Shown here piece by piece: positions 8,970 to 17,712 of a stretch of 64,000 nt of DNA. The position numbers and the translations under genes were made by a program. Source of the DNA: 2-12-FULL-41-16 sp964473715 (lineage in GTDB: Bacteria > Patescibacteriota > Patescibacteriia > Magasanikbacterales > UBA922); the NCBI GenBank assembly GCA_964473715.1, contig CAYYQC010000001.1, forward strand, positions 61,877 to 125,876, written 5' to 3'. The stretch's first letter is position 1. Each line of letters starts with the position of its first letter. Under the pieces are notes generated by a model. The model was given only the letters and a program-made list of their open reading frames with translations. It ran no database searches and was not told the origin of the DNA.

Positions 8970-9170
8970 GGGGGTTATCCACTCCCCTTAGAAGAAGCTC
9001 AATCACCTGGGAACCAACTATATTGATTACCAAAGGATTGAGTGGGAGCGGCTTTTCGAGCTACTCCCAGCCGTGTCGCTACCCCGTGGGCAGACCGACT
9101 CGACTGAGCAGCAAAAAGCCACTCCCTCCCCCCTTGTGTCCCGCGCGAGCTAGCGCTGCGGGACGATGTC
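8970..9170 (-). other. Non-coding structured stretch downstream of a GC-rich gene
   Basis: No gene is seen. It holds a hairpin with arms GTCCCGC and GCGGGAC (about 9140-9166) and a large inverted repeat, GGGAGCGGCTTTT at 9044-9056 against AAAAGCCACTCCC at 9114-9126 (one mismatch), enclosing 57 bases. It is probably the 3' end and termination region of the 9171-10139 transcript, though no clear T-run follows on the minus strand. Confidence 0.5.
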
Positions 9171-10139
9171 CTAGAACTTGTATTCGACCTGAAGGCCGAA
9201 TTCGAACAAGCTCAGCACCGAGGCGTCCTTGAAGGACATCCCTGGCGCGATGTTTGGGTTGACTCCACCCTCACCGTAGAGGGTGAAGAGGCCAGCGTAG
9301 GCCGAGGTGGAACGCGAAAGCGCCAGCGGGCGGAACTCCGCTCGTGCGTCGATCGCGATTCCCCGAATGTCCCAGCTCCAAGCCGCATCTGGACCCGACT
9401 GGGTCCAGCGTGCGACCAGGTAAATCCCGAAAGCTTCCCGGGCATAGCCCAGGAGCCACGAGACCTCCCCGCCGATCTTACGGCTCGTTTCCGACCCATC
9501 GCCGGCGAGACCCATCAGGGCCCCGACGGTGACTGCCGTCCGGAAGTCGTAGACTCCCAGCTGGATACCGGCGTAGACGTTCTGGATGGAGGTGTTGCCC
9601 CCCACCAGACGGTAGCCGGTGCCGACGAGCGGCGAGATGTGAACGATGGACTGGGGCGGGGCGTCGCGGCCATTGCGAACGACCGCTCGTGTGCCATCCT
9701 GACACTCGATGGTTGCCCCGCGCATGGTCTGGTGGACCGTACAGGACTTGCCGTCCTGACCGTTGCTTCCATCGACGCCGTCGATCCCGTCGCACCATTC
9801 GGCCGCGGTGCCATCTCGGCACTCGAGCCGGTGGCACTTGCCATCGGTGTCCGTCACGTCGGAGATACTGCAGGAGCTCTTCGTGAGCTCCTCGAACTCC
9901 TTGCGCTTCTTCTCGCGCGCGCGGAGGTTCCACTCCGCCCACTCCTCGCAGGAGATGGGATCGCCGTCCTGGTTCCGACCCCAGAAACCGGGGCCATCCG
10001 CAGAACAGCAGAAGGTGGAGGTGAAGGCGCGGGACTCGCAACGGCCGACGCAGTCGGCCCCGTCGTTGCAGGTCTCCTCGGCCTGCGCGCTGAAGGTGAG
10101 GACGAGGAAAGCGAAGAAGAACATTACGAAACGAACCAT
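9171..10139 (-). CDS. GC-rich secreted protein with SC...DGT modules and an outer-membrane-like C-terminus
   Basis: A 322-residue protein started at ATG behind GGAG. Residues 1-20 are a signal peptide ending SAQA. Residues 22-64 are Cys-rich. Two SC...C-x-DGT modules (C90/C107 and C133/C146) flank the collagen-like DGIDGVDGSNGQDG, and closely match modules of the GC-rich gene at 7290-8624: GATIECQDGTRAVVRNG here against GASISCSDGTTATVKNG there. Residues of about 165-322 alternate polar and hydrophobic residues and end in FEFGLQVEYKF, with a terminal phenylalanine, the C-terminal signal typical of outer-membrane beta-barrels. That is odd for a lineage thought to lack an outer membrane. A sampled line has 36 G+C of 60. 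Transfer from a diderm donor is likely. The function is unknown. Confidence 0.75.
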   Translation of the reverse strand: MVRFVMFFFAFLVLTFSAQAEETCNDGADCVGRCESRAFTSTFCCSADGPGFWGRNQDGDPISCEEWAEWNLRAREKKRKEFEELTKSSCSISDVTDTDGKCHRLECRDGTAAEWCDGIDGVDGSNGQDGKSCTVHQTMRGATIECQDGTRAVVRNGRDAPPQSIVHISPLVGTGYRLVGGNTSIQNVYAGIQLGVYDFRTAVTVGALMGLAGDGSETSRKIGGEVSWLLGYAREAFGIYLVARWTQSGPDAAWSWDIRGIAIDARAEFRPLALSRSTSAYAGLFTLYGEGGVNPNIAPGMSFKDASVLSLFEFGLQVEYKF

Positions 10140-10337
10140 GGTGTTTCTCCGTGCCCAGCAGCGCTGGGCAAGTTTGGGTGTAACCTGAGTTGTACGGTAC
10201 GCTTGCCCAGGGGAACCCCTAGGCTTTTGTTGTTGGTCACCGAAGTGGCCATCTCAATTCCCTTCTATACTAGATAGAAAGGTACTAAAATGGCGATTTT
10301 GGCTAAGATTAGCGACGATTTGCCTATTTAAAAACAA
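10140..10337 (-). promoter_or_regulatory. Structured 5' leader of the GC-rich secreted protein gene
   Basis: About 198 bases with hairpins at 10260-10284 (TTTCTAT/ATAGAAG), 10235-10250 (a GGCCAC/GTGACC stem on a TTCG loop), 10205-10224 (GCCTAGGGG/CCCCTGGGC) and 10153-10169 (GCCCAGC/GCTGGGC). The shared element TACA-N5-GGTT is at 10182-10194, 43 bases before the start. A GGAG Shine-Dalgarno sequence precedes the ATG. Confidence 0.6.
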
Positions 10338-10343
10338 CAAACG

Positions 10344-10372
10344 AGTATAGCATTTTTTAGTGATTTTGTCAA
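10344..10372 (-). promoter_or_regulatory. Consensus promoter of the GC-rich secreted protein gene
   Basis: On the minus strand TTGACA (10367-10372), a 17-base spacer, TATACT (10344-10349). The following TCGTTTGTTGTT closely matches TCGTTCGTTGCT after the -10 box of the third GC-rich gene near 30060. Confidence 0.88.
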
Positions 10373-10398
10373 GCCTGTTATGGATATATACCCTAAAC

Positions 10399-10429
10399 TA
10401 AAAACCCTCTCTTTACAAGAAGGTTTTTA
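10399..10429 (-). terminator. Terminator of the seven-gene envelope operon
   Basis: On the minus strand an imperfect hairpin AAAAACCTTCT...GAGGGTTTTTAG ends in a T-run, 25 bases after the stop of the 10454-14767 gene. Confidence 0.65.
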
Positions 10430-10453
10430 TAATTACCTGTTTCTAGACCATGG

Positions 10454-13400
10454 CTAATCAATCCATTTTTTTCCCCCAAACTTACCACCCACCACCCCGC
10501 CCAAAAGTCCAATGATACCTCCTACATATTTCTTCCATTTCATAGGAGTTTCACCTAGGCGTTTCATTTCTGAGTTAACTTTATCTTGTGTACCAGTACG
10601 TTCTTTAATAAGTGAGTCTAAGATAAATTTACGCTTACCTTTTTCATCTTCTTTAAAATATTCTATTTTGCGCAGCTTGTATAACAAATTTTCCACTTCT
10701 AATTTTAGACCAGCCTTACCATTGAATTGACCAGTGAATAAAGCTACATCCAAAGTATTAATATATTCTTGAAGATCTGTATTCTTTAATTTTTCTTTTT
10801 TCTCTTCATCATCAAGCTTATCAATTGCAGCCATGTCATTAATAATTTCTTTAACCCCTTTAACCGTTTTCTTAGTTTCTTTTTTCAAAAAATCTTTAAC
10901 TGTTTCTGCATCTAAGTGCGCACCAATTTCACCACCAGCAAGCATACCACTTACACCAAGAATAATACGTCTAGATAGAATAGAGGAGGTAGTAAGCGCA
11001 ATACCAAGACCAATACCCATGGCACCAGATACCATATCGCCTTTACGACGCAATTCTTTGGACTTAGAACGCGCCCACATGTATTTACCTTTTATTTTAT
11101 CAATCGCAATACCCAGATTACCTTTAGGGTCTGCTCTACCAGAAAACTTACCATCACGAGAACTATGCGCCTTATCTGCATCAGAATAATTTTTATCAAT
11201 ATCTTTTTTCATAGCAGATGCAGCGTCGCGCGAATGATTGAGTTTATGTAAATACTTATCGAGTAAAGCCAGACGTTCACCAGCAATATCACCCTGTTCA
11301 TGATATTGCTCACCAATAGTATGTGCAGCTTCAATACGAAGCAAGTACAAACCAGCAGAATCACGTGGATCTAATCCCCCTTTTCTTTCTTTGGCCGAAC
11401 GCTGCAAAGTGGCCTGCCGAATACCTTCAGAAAGCCAAGCAGCCATGCTTCGCATTTTATATTCATTTTTAGCTTTAATTTCTTCAAGAACTTGATTACC
11501 AATTTTTTTCTTCTTATCAGAATCACCTTTTTTAATATCTTCTTCTCCAACATTATCAATAAATTTAACAGTGCGGTCCCGCCAACTTGTGAGCCAACGA
11601 TTGGAAAGTTGTGCGGCTGATGTAGCCATAACCACTGAAGTATCGTCATTCATTTTAAATTCATCTTCTAAATATTCTCCAGCCACCTGACCAGCTGCAC
11701 CACCTGCCACAAAAATACCTAGACGCAAGCTACGTTTCTTAGCCAAACCCCAAGTTTTTCTCCAATTCATTGAGTTAAAAAAACCATCAGTCGCCTCTTC
11801 GATAGTTGTTTTTCGGTCATCATTCGCAGCTTGTTGAAAAATTGGAAATACTTCTTTCCATAAACCACGTTTCTGTTCTCCTCCTACCCACATTTCTTTA
11901 AATTGATCTACAGTAAGATTATTTTCTTTTAATGCTTGAGAAAACTTACCCATAGTAGATTTTTCATCAGCAGACTCCACTACATCTTTAAATAATTCAA
12001 TGAAGGCAAGCTCAGCATCGGTCTTATTTTTAAAAATCATTTCCGATACTCCAGCTAATTTTTTACTCAAATCACCAGCTGGATTTGTGTCAGCTTCATT
12101 AATAAGCATTTCCAAAAATACTCCAGAATCAATATTAACAATTGGTTTAGGCTCACCACCTTCAACATCTTTCCACTCAGGCTTTGGCAAAGCACGCGCG
12201 TCAGGCGCTTTTTCTTCATGATGACCATGCGCGTGTCCGTCTGCGTGTCCATGCGATTGTCCATGTGCATGACCACCACCATGACCCGCATCATGTTTGG
12301 GTGCGGCATGAGACGCAACTGTTTTGGCTGCAGGCGCAGCATGTTTTTCTTGGTGTTTTTCGGCTGGTTTTGCATGACCCTTATCGGCAGGTTTATGTGC
12401 ATCAGGTTTTGCATGACTGACTGCGTGATCTGATTTATGTCCATGATCTTCACCATGACCGTGTGCAACACGCGGATAAATATTTCTATAATCCACATGA
12501 GACATGAGTGTGTCCCAAGTATCTTGAAAATTACGAACAGTTTTAATGGCACGATTAAAAGAAGATTCAATTAAATCTTTTTCTATGTCATCGGCATGAG
12601 CATCTTCAATTTTGTAAAGCGCAATGTATTTGGCAAAACCGCTAGCATCACCTTTTATTTCCGCCTGTACAATCTCATGACGATCATTAGGTTTTTCAGA
12701 AACAAAAGTAATGATTAAATCATGATTGGGAGCCACGGAAATAGTATCAATTTTAAAACTTGGAATAATTACTTCCACGGTTTTGCCTAAATACTCAAAA
12801 GTACCTTTTTCTTTATTTAAAACATTTAGTTTAACCGAAGACTCCAGTTCTGGTTCTTCATGATGTTCTTCATTAATTTCCTCAGCTGGAACAATGGCCA
12901 CATCAGAGGTTTTTTTGGCTTTTTGCCACACTTCCATTTCTGCTCGCAAGCCTGAAAGTAACGAAGGAATTTCAGTAAGCGGCTGACCAGTTTTTGAGAC
13001 CTGAGATAAACGATCAGAGAGAGCGCCATCAATTTTATAGAGAAGTTCAACCTGTGTAACTTTTTTTCCTGCAAAATGAATTATCATTGAAACATCAATG
13101 TTGGTATTTTCATCCTTCTGCGAATAATCAAATGAAATAAAATTTTTACCTGTTTTAAGAGGAGTCTCTAATTCAAATCCATCTGGAATATCACCAAAAT
13201 TTATAGTATGATCAGGATCACTTTCTAAAGTAAGACGATTGAATACCTCATCATAATCTTTAATTCCTTCCAATGATTGCAGAATTTCTTTTGATGTTTT
13301 TGGTTCGTTTTCTACACGTGGCTGTGGTGATTTTACTTCAGGTGCGATTGGAGCAGCCGCAGGTTGTGGCAAATTATCAGTAGTAGGATTGATTAAATCT

Positions 13401-14767
13401 TTTTTAAATTGTTCAAAAAAAGCTGGCAAATTATCTACCACTGGTTTGGCGCAAATTTTGCGATAACTAACACTAGTATCATAATCCTCATCATCATTAC
13501 GTGGAGAGGAAGTAGCCGAAATAAGTTCTCCCTGCTTATTAAAATAAATTTCAAAAACCGCAGCATATTTATATGCGTTTTTTTCTGGTACTTGATTATA
13601 AGAAAAACGAAGGTGACCATCTTCAGTACCTGCAGTCAGGGCCTGACTATTGTAAACATAATTACCAGGTACATCTTTAAAATTAATTTCCCCACCATCT
13701 AGTTTAAGAACAGCATTTTCACTATTATATTCTTTGACACCCTTAAGTTTTTTAACAAACTCACTATCACCGCCCATGACGTCTGCAACTATTCCATTTA
13801 AATAAACCTTAACATCTAATCTCAGATTATCTAAAGTGGTTGGTTTTGAATAGGTACTTCCCGCCCTACCGTATCTGGTAATTTGAATGTAACCAAGATC
13901 ATCTAAAGCACTGATTTCTATTCTGTTTTCTTGACCGTTAGTTATTTTTCCCAAATTTGGAGAAGGAAAATCAATCACTAAAACCGACTTATTATCCTTT
14001 TTAGTAAAGGATGTCACATAAGACATTTTTTCACCGATCAATCCTTCTGTCCATTCATTAGCCCCAGCTAATAAATCTTCTCCATTGCACTCGATACCTT
14101 GCTCTGAAACAGAGATACCTGTGGAATTTTCAAACTCATCTTTAAGCGTAGGCGCTTCAGCTTGAATACCTTTCAATTCTTGAATTCTTTTCCAAAAAAT
14201 TTCAACATTATTATCAGCGATTTTATCCAATTTTAGATTACTATAAATACCAGTTCTACTTTGCAAATACTCAAATTGCAAGGGAGTAAACTTAAAAGAA
14301 TATTTTTTCAATAATGTTTTAAACTTAGACTTATTATTCTCTTGAAACAATTCAGAATCTGGTTTGATGTCTAACAATCTAATGGCAGCATCTACAAAAG
14401 CAGTTTCATCACTTTGAGTTTTTTCTGCTTCACGTTGTTTTAATAATTCTTTTCTAATTTCAAGTAAATTATTCAAACTATCATGAATAGCTTTAAACGG
14501 CTTGCCTCCTGCTCTGGCAAGCACTTTGGCATTCTGCAGCGTTTCAACTTCATCCTTAATCAGATCAATTTCCTGAATAGTAATACTTTTTTCTGCTTCA
14601 ATTTTTTGCAGCAACTCTTCAATTTCTTCATCAGAAATAGAATCAGTTTTTTTTCGGAGTTCTAAAAGCTGTGCAGCAGCGTCATTGCCTAAACGATTTT
14701 CTAATTTTTTTTCTGAAGCCGCAACTTCTTTTTTATTCGGACCAAGCCATTTTTCAAATAATCCCAT
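10454..14767 (-). CDS. Giant protein of unknown function with His-rich segment and glycine-zipper membrane segments
   Basis: A 1437-residue protein I do not recognise. Residues 1-130 are charged and helical (coiled-coil-like: EKKLENRLGNDAAAQLLELR). Residues of about 200-750 look like repeated beta/alpha domains without a known motif. Residues of about 770-860 are extremely His-rich, with GHGEDHGHKSDH and HGQSHGHADGHAHGHH separated by Ala/Lys/Pro spacers, and should bind zinc, nickel or copper. Gly/Ala-rich hydrophobic segments follow near 1010-1030 (FVAGGAAGQVAGEYL), 1245-1285 (GAMGIGLGIAL, GVSGMLAGGEIGA) and at the very C-terminus (GGIIGLLGGVVGGKFGGK). These look like glycine-zipper membrane helices. 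It is the last gene of a tightly packed operon. A membrane-associated scaffold or metal-binding surface protein is possible. Confidence 0.8.
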   Translation of the reverse strand: MGLFEKWLGPNKKEVAASEKKLENRLGNDAAAQLLELRKKTDSISDEEIEELLQKIEAEKSITIQEIDLIKDEVETLQNAKVLARAGGKPFKAIHDSLNNLLEIRKELLKQREAEKTQSDETAFVDAAIRLLDIKPDSELFQENNKSKFKTLLKKYSFKFTPLQFEYLQSRTGIYSNLKLDKIADNNVEIFWKRIQELKGIQAEAPTLKDEFENSTGISVSEQGIECNGEDLLAGANEWTEGLIGEKMSYVTSFTKKDNKSVLVIDFPSPNLGKITNGQENRIEISALDDLGYIQITRYGRAGSTYSKPTTLDNLRLDVKVYLNGIVADVMGGDSEFVKKLKGVKEYNSENAVLKLDGGEINFKDVPGNYVYNSQALTAGTEDGHLRFSYNQVPEKNAYKYAAVFEIYFNKQGELISATSSPRNDDEDYDTSVSYRKICAKPVVDNLPAFFEQFKKDLINPTTDNLPQPAAAPIAPEVKSPQPRVENEPKTSKEILQSLEGIKDYDEVFNRLTLESDPDHTINFGDIPDGFELETPLKTGKNFISFDYSQKDENTNIDVSMIIHFAGKKVTQVELLYKIDGALSDRLSQVSKTGQPLTEIPSLLSGLRAEMEVWQKAKKTSDVAIVPAEEINEEHHEEPELESSVKLNVLNKEKGTFEYLGKTVEVIIPSFKIDTISVAPNHDLIITFVSEKPNDRHEIVQAEIKGDASGFAKYIALYKIEDAHADDIEKDLIESSFNRAIKTVRNFQDTWDTLMSHVDYRNIYPRVAHGHGEDHGHKSDHAVSHAKPDAHKPADKGHAKPAEKHQEKHAAPAAKTVASHAAPKHDAGHGGGHAHGQSHGHADGHAHGHHEEKAPDARALPKPEWKDVEGGEPKPIVNIDSGVFLEMLINEADTNPAGDLSKKLAGVSEMIFKNKTDAELAFIELFKDVVESADEKSTMGKFSQALKENNLTVDQFKEMWVGGEQKRGLWKEVFPIFQQAANDDRKTTIEEATDGFFNSMNWRKTWGLAKKRSLRLGIFVAGGAAGQVAGEYLEDEFKMNDDTSVVMATSAAQLSNRWLTSWRDRTVKFIDNVGEEDIKKGDSDKKKKIGNQVLEEIKAKNEYKMRSMAAWLSEGIRQATLQRSAKERKGGLDPRDSAGLYLLRIEAAHTIGEQYHEQGDIAGERLALLDKYLHKLNHSRDAASAMKKDIDKNYSDADKAHSSRDGKFSGRADPKGNLGIAIDKIKGKYMWARSKSKELRRKGDMVSGAMGIGLGIALTTSSILSRRIILGVSGMLAGGEIGAHLDAETVKDFLKKETKKTVKGVKEIINDMAAIDKLDDEEKKEKLKNTDLQEYINTLDVALFTGQFNGKAGLKLEVENLLYKLRKIEYFKEDEKGKRKFILDSLIKERTGTQDKVNSEMKRLGETPMKWKKYVGGIIGLLGGVVGGKFGGKKWID

Positions 14768-14772
14768 ACCGC

Positions 14773-14967
14773 TTATTTAAACTGAGAAATCTTTTGCAAA
14801 ATATTGTGCAATTCTTCTTTGTCAGAAAAATTTTGTTCTTCTACTCGAAGACGTTTCATTTCAGTGCGAATAATTTGCATTTCTTGTTCAGCTCTCAAAA
14901 GAAGGTCAATAGTATGCCTCATTTCTTGGCGTTTGGCAGCCTTATCTTGAGATTGAACAGAAATCAT
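14773..14967 (-). CDS. Small coiled-coil protein
   Basis: A 64-residue protein, almost wholly charged and helical (LLLRAEQEMQIIRTEMKRLR, then KEELHNILQKISQF). The heptad-like pattern suggests a coiled coil. It has no signal peptide or membrane segment. It lies two bases after the upstream gene and five bases before the giant His-rich protein gene, which supports it as a real operon member, perhaps a partner of the coiled-coil N-terminus of that protein. I do not recognise the family. Confidence 0.65.
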   Translation of the reverse strand: MISVQSQDKAAKRQEMRHTIDLLLRAEQEMQIIRTEMKRLRVEEQNFSDKEELHNILQKISQFK

Positions 14968-14969
14968 AA

Positions 14970-15290
14970 TTATTTGGTGAATATTTCCCGAGATTCTTGC
15001 TTGAATTCTTCAAGTGCTTGGGCAGCTTTGACCTCATAATCTGGTACATGTTTTTTCCAAAAATCCGCCCATTCTTGTGGAGTTGGGTCACTATCGGTAA
15101 GTTCTTGAAATTCTTGAGAGGCATTAGTAGGTACAAATGGCAAAAGCGCAGCTCCCAATCGAATTTCTAAGTTATGTACAATTCCAGGCAAATATTCTGA
15201 ACGCTCAGTATCATTTAAGTTATCAATTCCAAGATCAGTAAGAACTTTTTCTGCAAATTCTTCTAAAAAATATTTTGGTTCGTTGGCCAT
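14970..15290 (-). CDS. DUF5663-like small protein
   Basis: A 106-residue acidic helical protein. The start is placed at the ATG in the junction TAATATG, one base after the upstream stop; a GTG nine bases earlier would overlap the upstream gene. FLEEFAEKVLTDLGIDNLND followed by a helical bundle resembles the short DUF5663-type proteins of Patescibacteria, an assignment from memory of the pattern. No catalytic motif or membrane helix is seen. It is a member of the seven-gene envelope operon. Confidence 0.65.
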   Translation of the reverse strand: MANEPKYFLEEFAEKVLTDLGIDNLNDTERSEYLPGIVHNLEIRLGAALLPFVPTNASQEFQELTDSDPTPQEWADFWKKHVPDYEVKAAQALEEFKQESREIFTK

Positions 15291-15291
15291 A

Positions 15292-15882
15292 TTAGGCACG
15301 AGGTTTAGAAACTATAAAGGCAGCAAGTAAGACACCAGCAATAAATCCGATCCCTGCATTCGTAATTGGATTTGGTTGTACTGGAAAGGCGGTGGCAATT
15401 GGAGGATTAACTACTTTAAGTATAACATCACCACCCACATATTCCCAGCCTTTATCCACCAAAGTTTGTGAAAGCGCGGCCGCTAATTGACGCGCAGCGG
15501 CTGGATCTGGACGATAAGCACTAACAGAAATAATTCCAGTGTTATATACCATTGAACCTTCAACCATCTTGCTCCAAGCACGACGTTGCTGGCGCGGGGT
15601 AAGCTTGTCATAACCGCTCCAATCAAGAGTGTTTCCAGCCGTCACACGCACTTTGCGGAAAAAATCATCAGTCATCATGATTTCCACTAAATTTTCTCCC
15701 ATACGTTCCGTGGATTTAATCATGGTGTACGGATCTACCCCATAACGAGTTTTTGGCATAACCAAAATCTGCGCATCTGCACGATAATTCAGTGGCCAGA
15801 TAAACGTGGCGCCTGCGGAAAATACCGCGGCAATTAGTCCCATGAGAACGAGAAATTTCCAACGGTGCCAAAGTGGTGACAT
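15292..15882 (-). CDS. Wzz-like polysaccharide co-polymerase / chain-length determinant
   Basis: A 196-residue protein with a membrane helix at each end: about 9-29 (FLVLMGLIAAVFSAGATFIW) and about 172-190 (ITNAGIGFIAGVLLAAFIVS). The second is preceded by the proline-rich NPPIATAFPVQPNPIT, the usual Wzz/PCP signature. Between them lies an extracytoplasmic domain of about 140 residues that begins YRADAQILVMPKTRY. Such proteins set the length of polymers made by Wzy-type enzymes; an O-antigen-ligase/Wzy-like protein lies at 5633-7081. No C-terminal tyrosine kinase domain is present. It is fourth in the seven-gene operon, 16 bases after the HtrA-like gene. Confidence 0.75.
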   Translation of the reverse strand: MSPLWHRWKFLVLMGLIAAVFSAGATFIWPLNYRADAQILVMPKTRYGVDPYTMIKSTERMGENLVEIMMTDDFFRKVRVTAGNTLDWSGYDKLTPRQQRRAWSKMVEGSMVYNTGIISVSAYRPDPAAARQLAAALSQTLVDKGWEYVGGDVILKVVNPPIATAFPVQPNPITNAGIGFIAGVLLAAFIVSKPRA

Positions 15883-15898
15883 AGACAGGGGGTTAAAA

Positions 15899-16948
15899 TT
15901 ATTTAGTAATAATTATTTCAATGGTTTCTTCTTGACGAAGCACGGTAGCGGTAAAACTCTCTGGCGCAAGCGTGAGCAATTCCACAAAATTTTCACGTGT
16001 CACATTTTGATTATTAATTTTTATAATTTGATCACCTACTTTAATTGGATGATTAGCCGATGCGCGGGTAATTTCAGTGATTAAAAATCCAGCTGATTGC
16101 ACAAAACCTTGTTCACTGGCGGTAAGTTCTACAAAAGTACCGCGCCAATCAAAACTCCACACTGGAATAGTTTTAGTGTTAGCGGCTAATTGTGAAATAA
16201 TTTGATTAATCATCCACACGGGAATAATTTTTTGCTCTGGCGCAGAAAAACCCACAAATTCGCCGCGGTCAGTAATTAATACTTGTTGTGATTTACTAAG
16301 TTCACGCAAAGTGTAAACAGTTTTATCCACTGACACTGTAGAAATTAAACCACTCGGCATCACAGGTTCATCAATAGTGGCCAAATGCCAATCTGAACTT
16401 CCGCTCCAAACTAAACGGCCAGGCGTAAGCGCATTTAAACCAGCAAATACAGTGGTAGAACGAAAATTCGCGCCACTAAATTTAATATATACTAATTGTC
16501 TTTCAGGATCAGGAATAAATCGTTCCACCGCTAATCGTTGACCCTGGTAATCAGTACCTACTAATGAGGCTTTATTAAAAGCAGTTGACCATGGTGCTAC
16601 ACTCCAACCTCCTGCATTTACAATTACTGCAGTCGTAAGACGCGCGGTTTCAGGAAAATATTTTTTATTCACGGCTTTATTTTCATCGTAAACCGCAATT
16701 AAACGCGGACGCCAATCTCGCACAACATTTGAATCTAGTACTGGACGTGTAGATGCGCGTGGAGCAGCATATTCTGCGCTAGAAGTAAGACCAGTAGGAT
16801 ACCAAGCATTAATCATAAGCAAGGCACCTACTGTGCCAGCTGCTAAACCACTAATAACTGCAATAATAAGCAATAATAAACGCTGCATATAATTATGATG
16901 CGGCACTGAACAGGCGGGTGGCGGCAGATGTGGCGGAAATTGTTTCAT
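15899..16948 (-). CDS. Membrane-anchored HtrA/PDZ-like protein lacking recognisable protease residues
   Basis: A 349-residue protein: a proline-rich cytoplasmic start, one membrane helix at about 22-46, a trypsin-fold-like region (about 80-245) and a C-terminal PDZ domain (about 255-349, with ITRASANHPIKVGDQIIKIN). The layout is that of DegP/HtrA. Where the protease strands should carry H, D and GNSGG I see TAVIVNAGGWSVAPW and VLITDRGEFVGFS, with no His after the strand and no GxSGG. It is therefore probably a non-catalytic peptide-binding sensor or scaffold outside the membrane. Its ATG overlaps the upstream stop by four bases (ATGA), which implies translational coupling. The fold assignment rests on pattern only. 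Confidence 0.68.
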   Translation of the reverse strand: MKQFPPHLPPPACSVPHHNYMQRLLLLIIAVISGLAAGTVGALLMINAWYPTGLTSSAEYAAPRASTRPVLDSNVVRDWRPRLIAVYDENKAVNKKYFPETARLTTAVIVNAGGWSVAPWSTAFNKASLVGTDYQGQRLAVERFIPDPERQLVYIKFSGANFRSTTVFAGLNALTPGRLVWSGSSDWHLATIDEPVMPSGLISTVSVDKTVYTLRELSKSQQVLITDRGEFVGFSAPEQKIIPVWMINQIISQLAANTKTIPVWSFDWRGTFVELTASEQGFVQSAGFLITEITRASANHPIKVGDQIIKINNQNVTRENFVELLTLAPESFTATVLRQEETIEIIITK

Positions 16949-17712
16949 AAAAACCTAAGAATAGAGAGGAAAAAACCAAACAAAACAGCGTTGATTACTA
17001 AAAATTTACGCTGTTTAAACCAAATGATATCACGATTACCAAAATGAAATCTCATGAGCAATTGTAAAACATACCAGAGCCACGTAATAATAAGTGCGCC
17101 AGCCAAATATCCAATTGAACTTAAACCAATAATTAAACTAGCCTGACCAATTAACACTCCCATTACAGAGAGTGGCACAAAATAATCTTTTAATCGAGCT
17201 TGAAAATATAATGACCATAATAAAAAGCTGGCAAGAGTGGCAAATCCAGCTTGAATAAATGGACTAATAATTGTGGTAAATGTGCTGGGGAAAAAAACCA
17301 CGCGCGCTTCTATGAATGCGCAGAATCCAAATAATGCGAGTGCAAGTGCCGCAGACACAGCGCGACGAAGTGGTTTTTCACGCACAAACACAATGGGTGC
17401 GGCCACACGTCTACTCCATAACATTATTACCGTTGCACCAAGTACACCCAAAGTAGTAATTAAAACTAAAGCCGAAGGCCACTCCACCACCACAAAGAGT
17501 GAGAGCAAACCAAGTTCACTAAATCCATATAACCACCAAAAAAAATGTCTAACACCAGCATGACTAACTATAAAATATAAAATCGCACCAAGAATAATAA
17601 AGGTTGGCACTAATGCCCACCACTGAAATTGAAATAAAACAACGGCACCAAAAAAAGCGGCCGTGATTGTGGCTACCAAAAATAAAGCAAATTTTTCACC
17701 AAATTTTATCAT
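16945..17712 (-). CDS. Polytopic membrane protein of unknown function
   Basis: A 255-residue, very hydrophobic protein with about eight or nine membrane helices (for example FALFLVATITAAFFGAVVLF, LVPTFIILGAILYFIV, YLAGALIITWLWYVLQLL). I see no transporter or enzyme motif. It overlaps both neighbours by ATGA (four bases each), so it is tightly coupled to the single-pass protein before it and the PDZ protein after it. It may form a membrane complex with them; that is inference from context. Confidence 0.72.
   Translation of the reverse strand: MIKFGEKFALFLVATITAAFFGAVVLFQFQWWALVPTFIILGAILYFIVSHAGVRHFFWWLYGFSELGLLSLFVVVEWPSALVLITTLGVLGATVIMLWSRRVAAPIVFVREKPLRRAVSAALALALFGFCAFIEARVVFFPSTFTTIISPFIQAGFATLASFLLWSLYFQARLKDYFVPLSVMGVLIGQASLIIGLSSIGYLAGALIITWLWYVLQLLMRFHFGNRDIIWFKQRKFLVINAVLFGFFLSILRFL

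Noticed and set aside
9639..10277. Plus-strand open frame opposite the second GC-rich gene
   Set aside because: Same reason: a GC-driven shadow without a start signal that runs through the leader of the real gene.
7142..10330. Foreign-contig contamination as the cause of the GC-rich genes
   Set aside because: Three separate loci, host-like AT-rich promoters, one promoter inside a host terminator, and smooth joins make this unlikely, though only read-level evidence can exclude it.
7190..10340. Integron gene cassettes (attC sites) for the GC-rich genes
   Set aside because: The hairpins lack the paired RYYYAAC/GTTRRRY ends expected of attC, the cassettes have their own promoters, and they are not arrayed.
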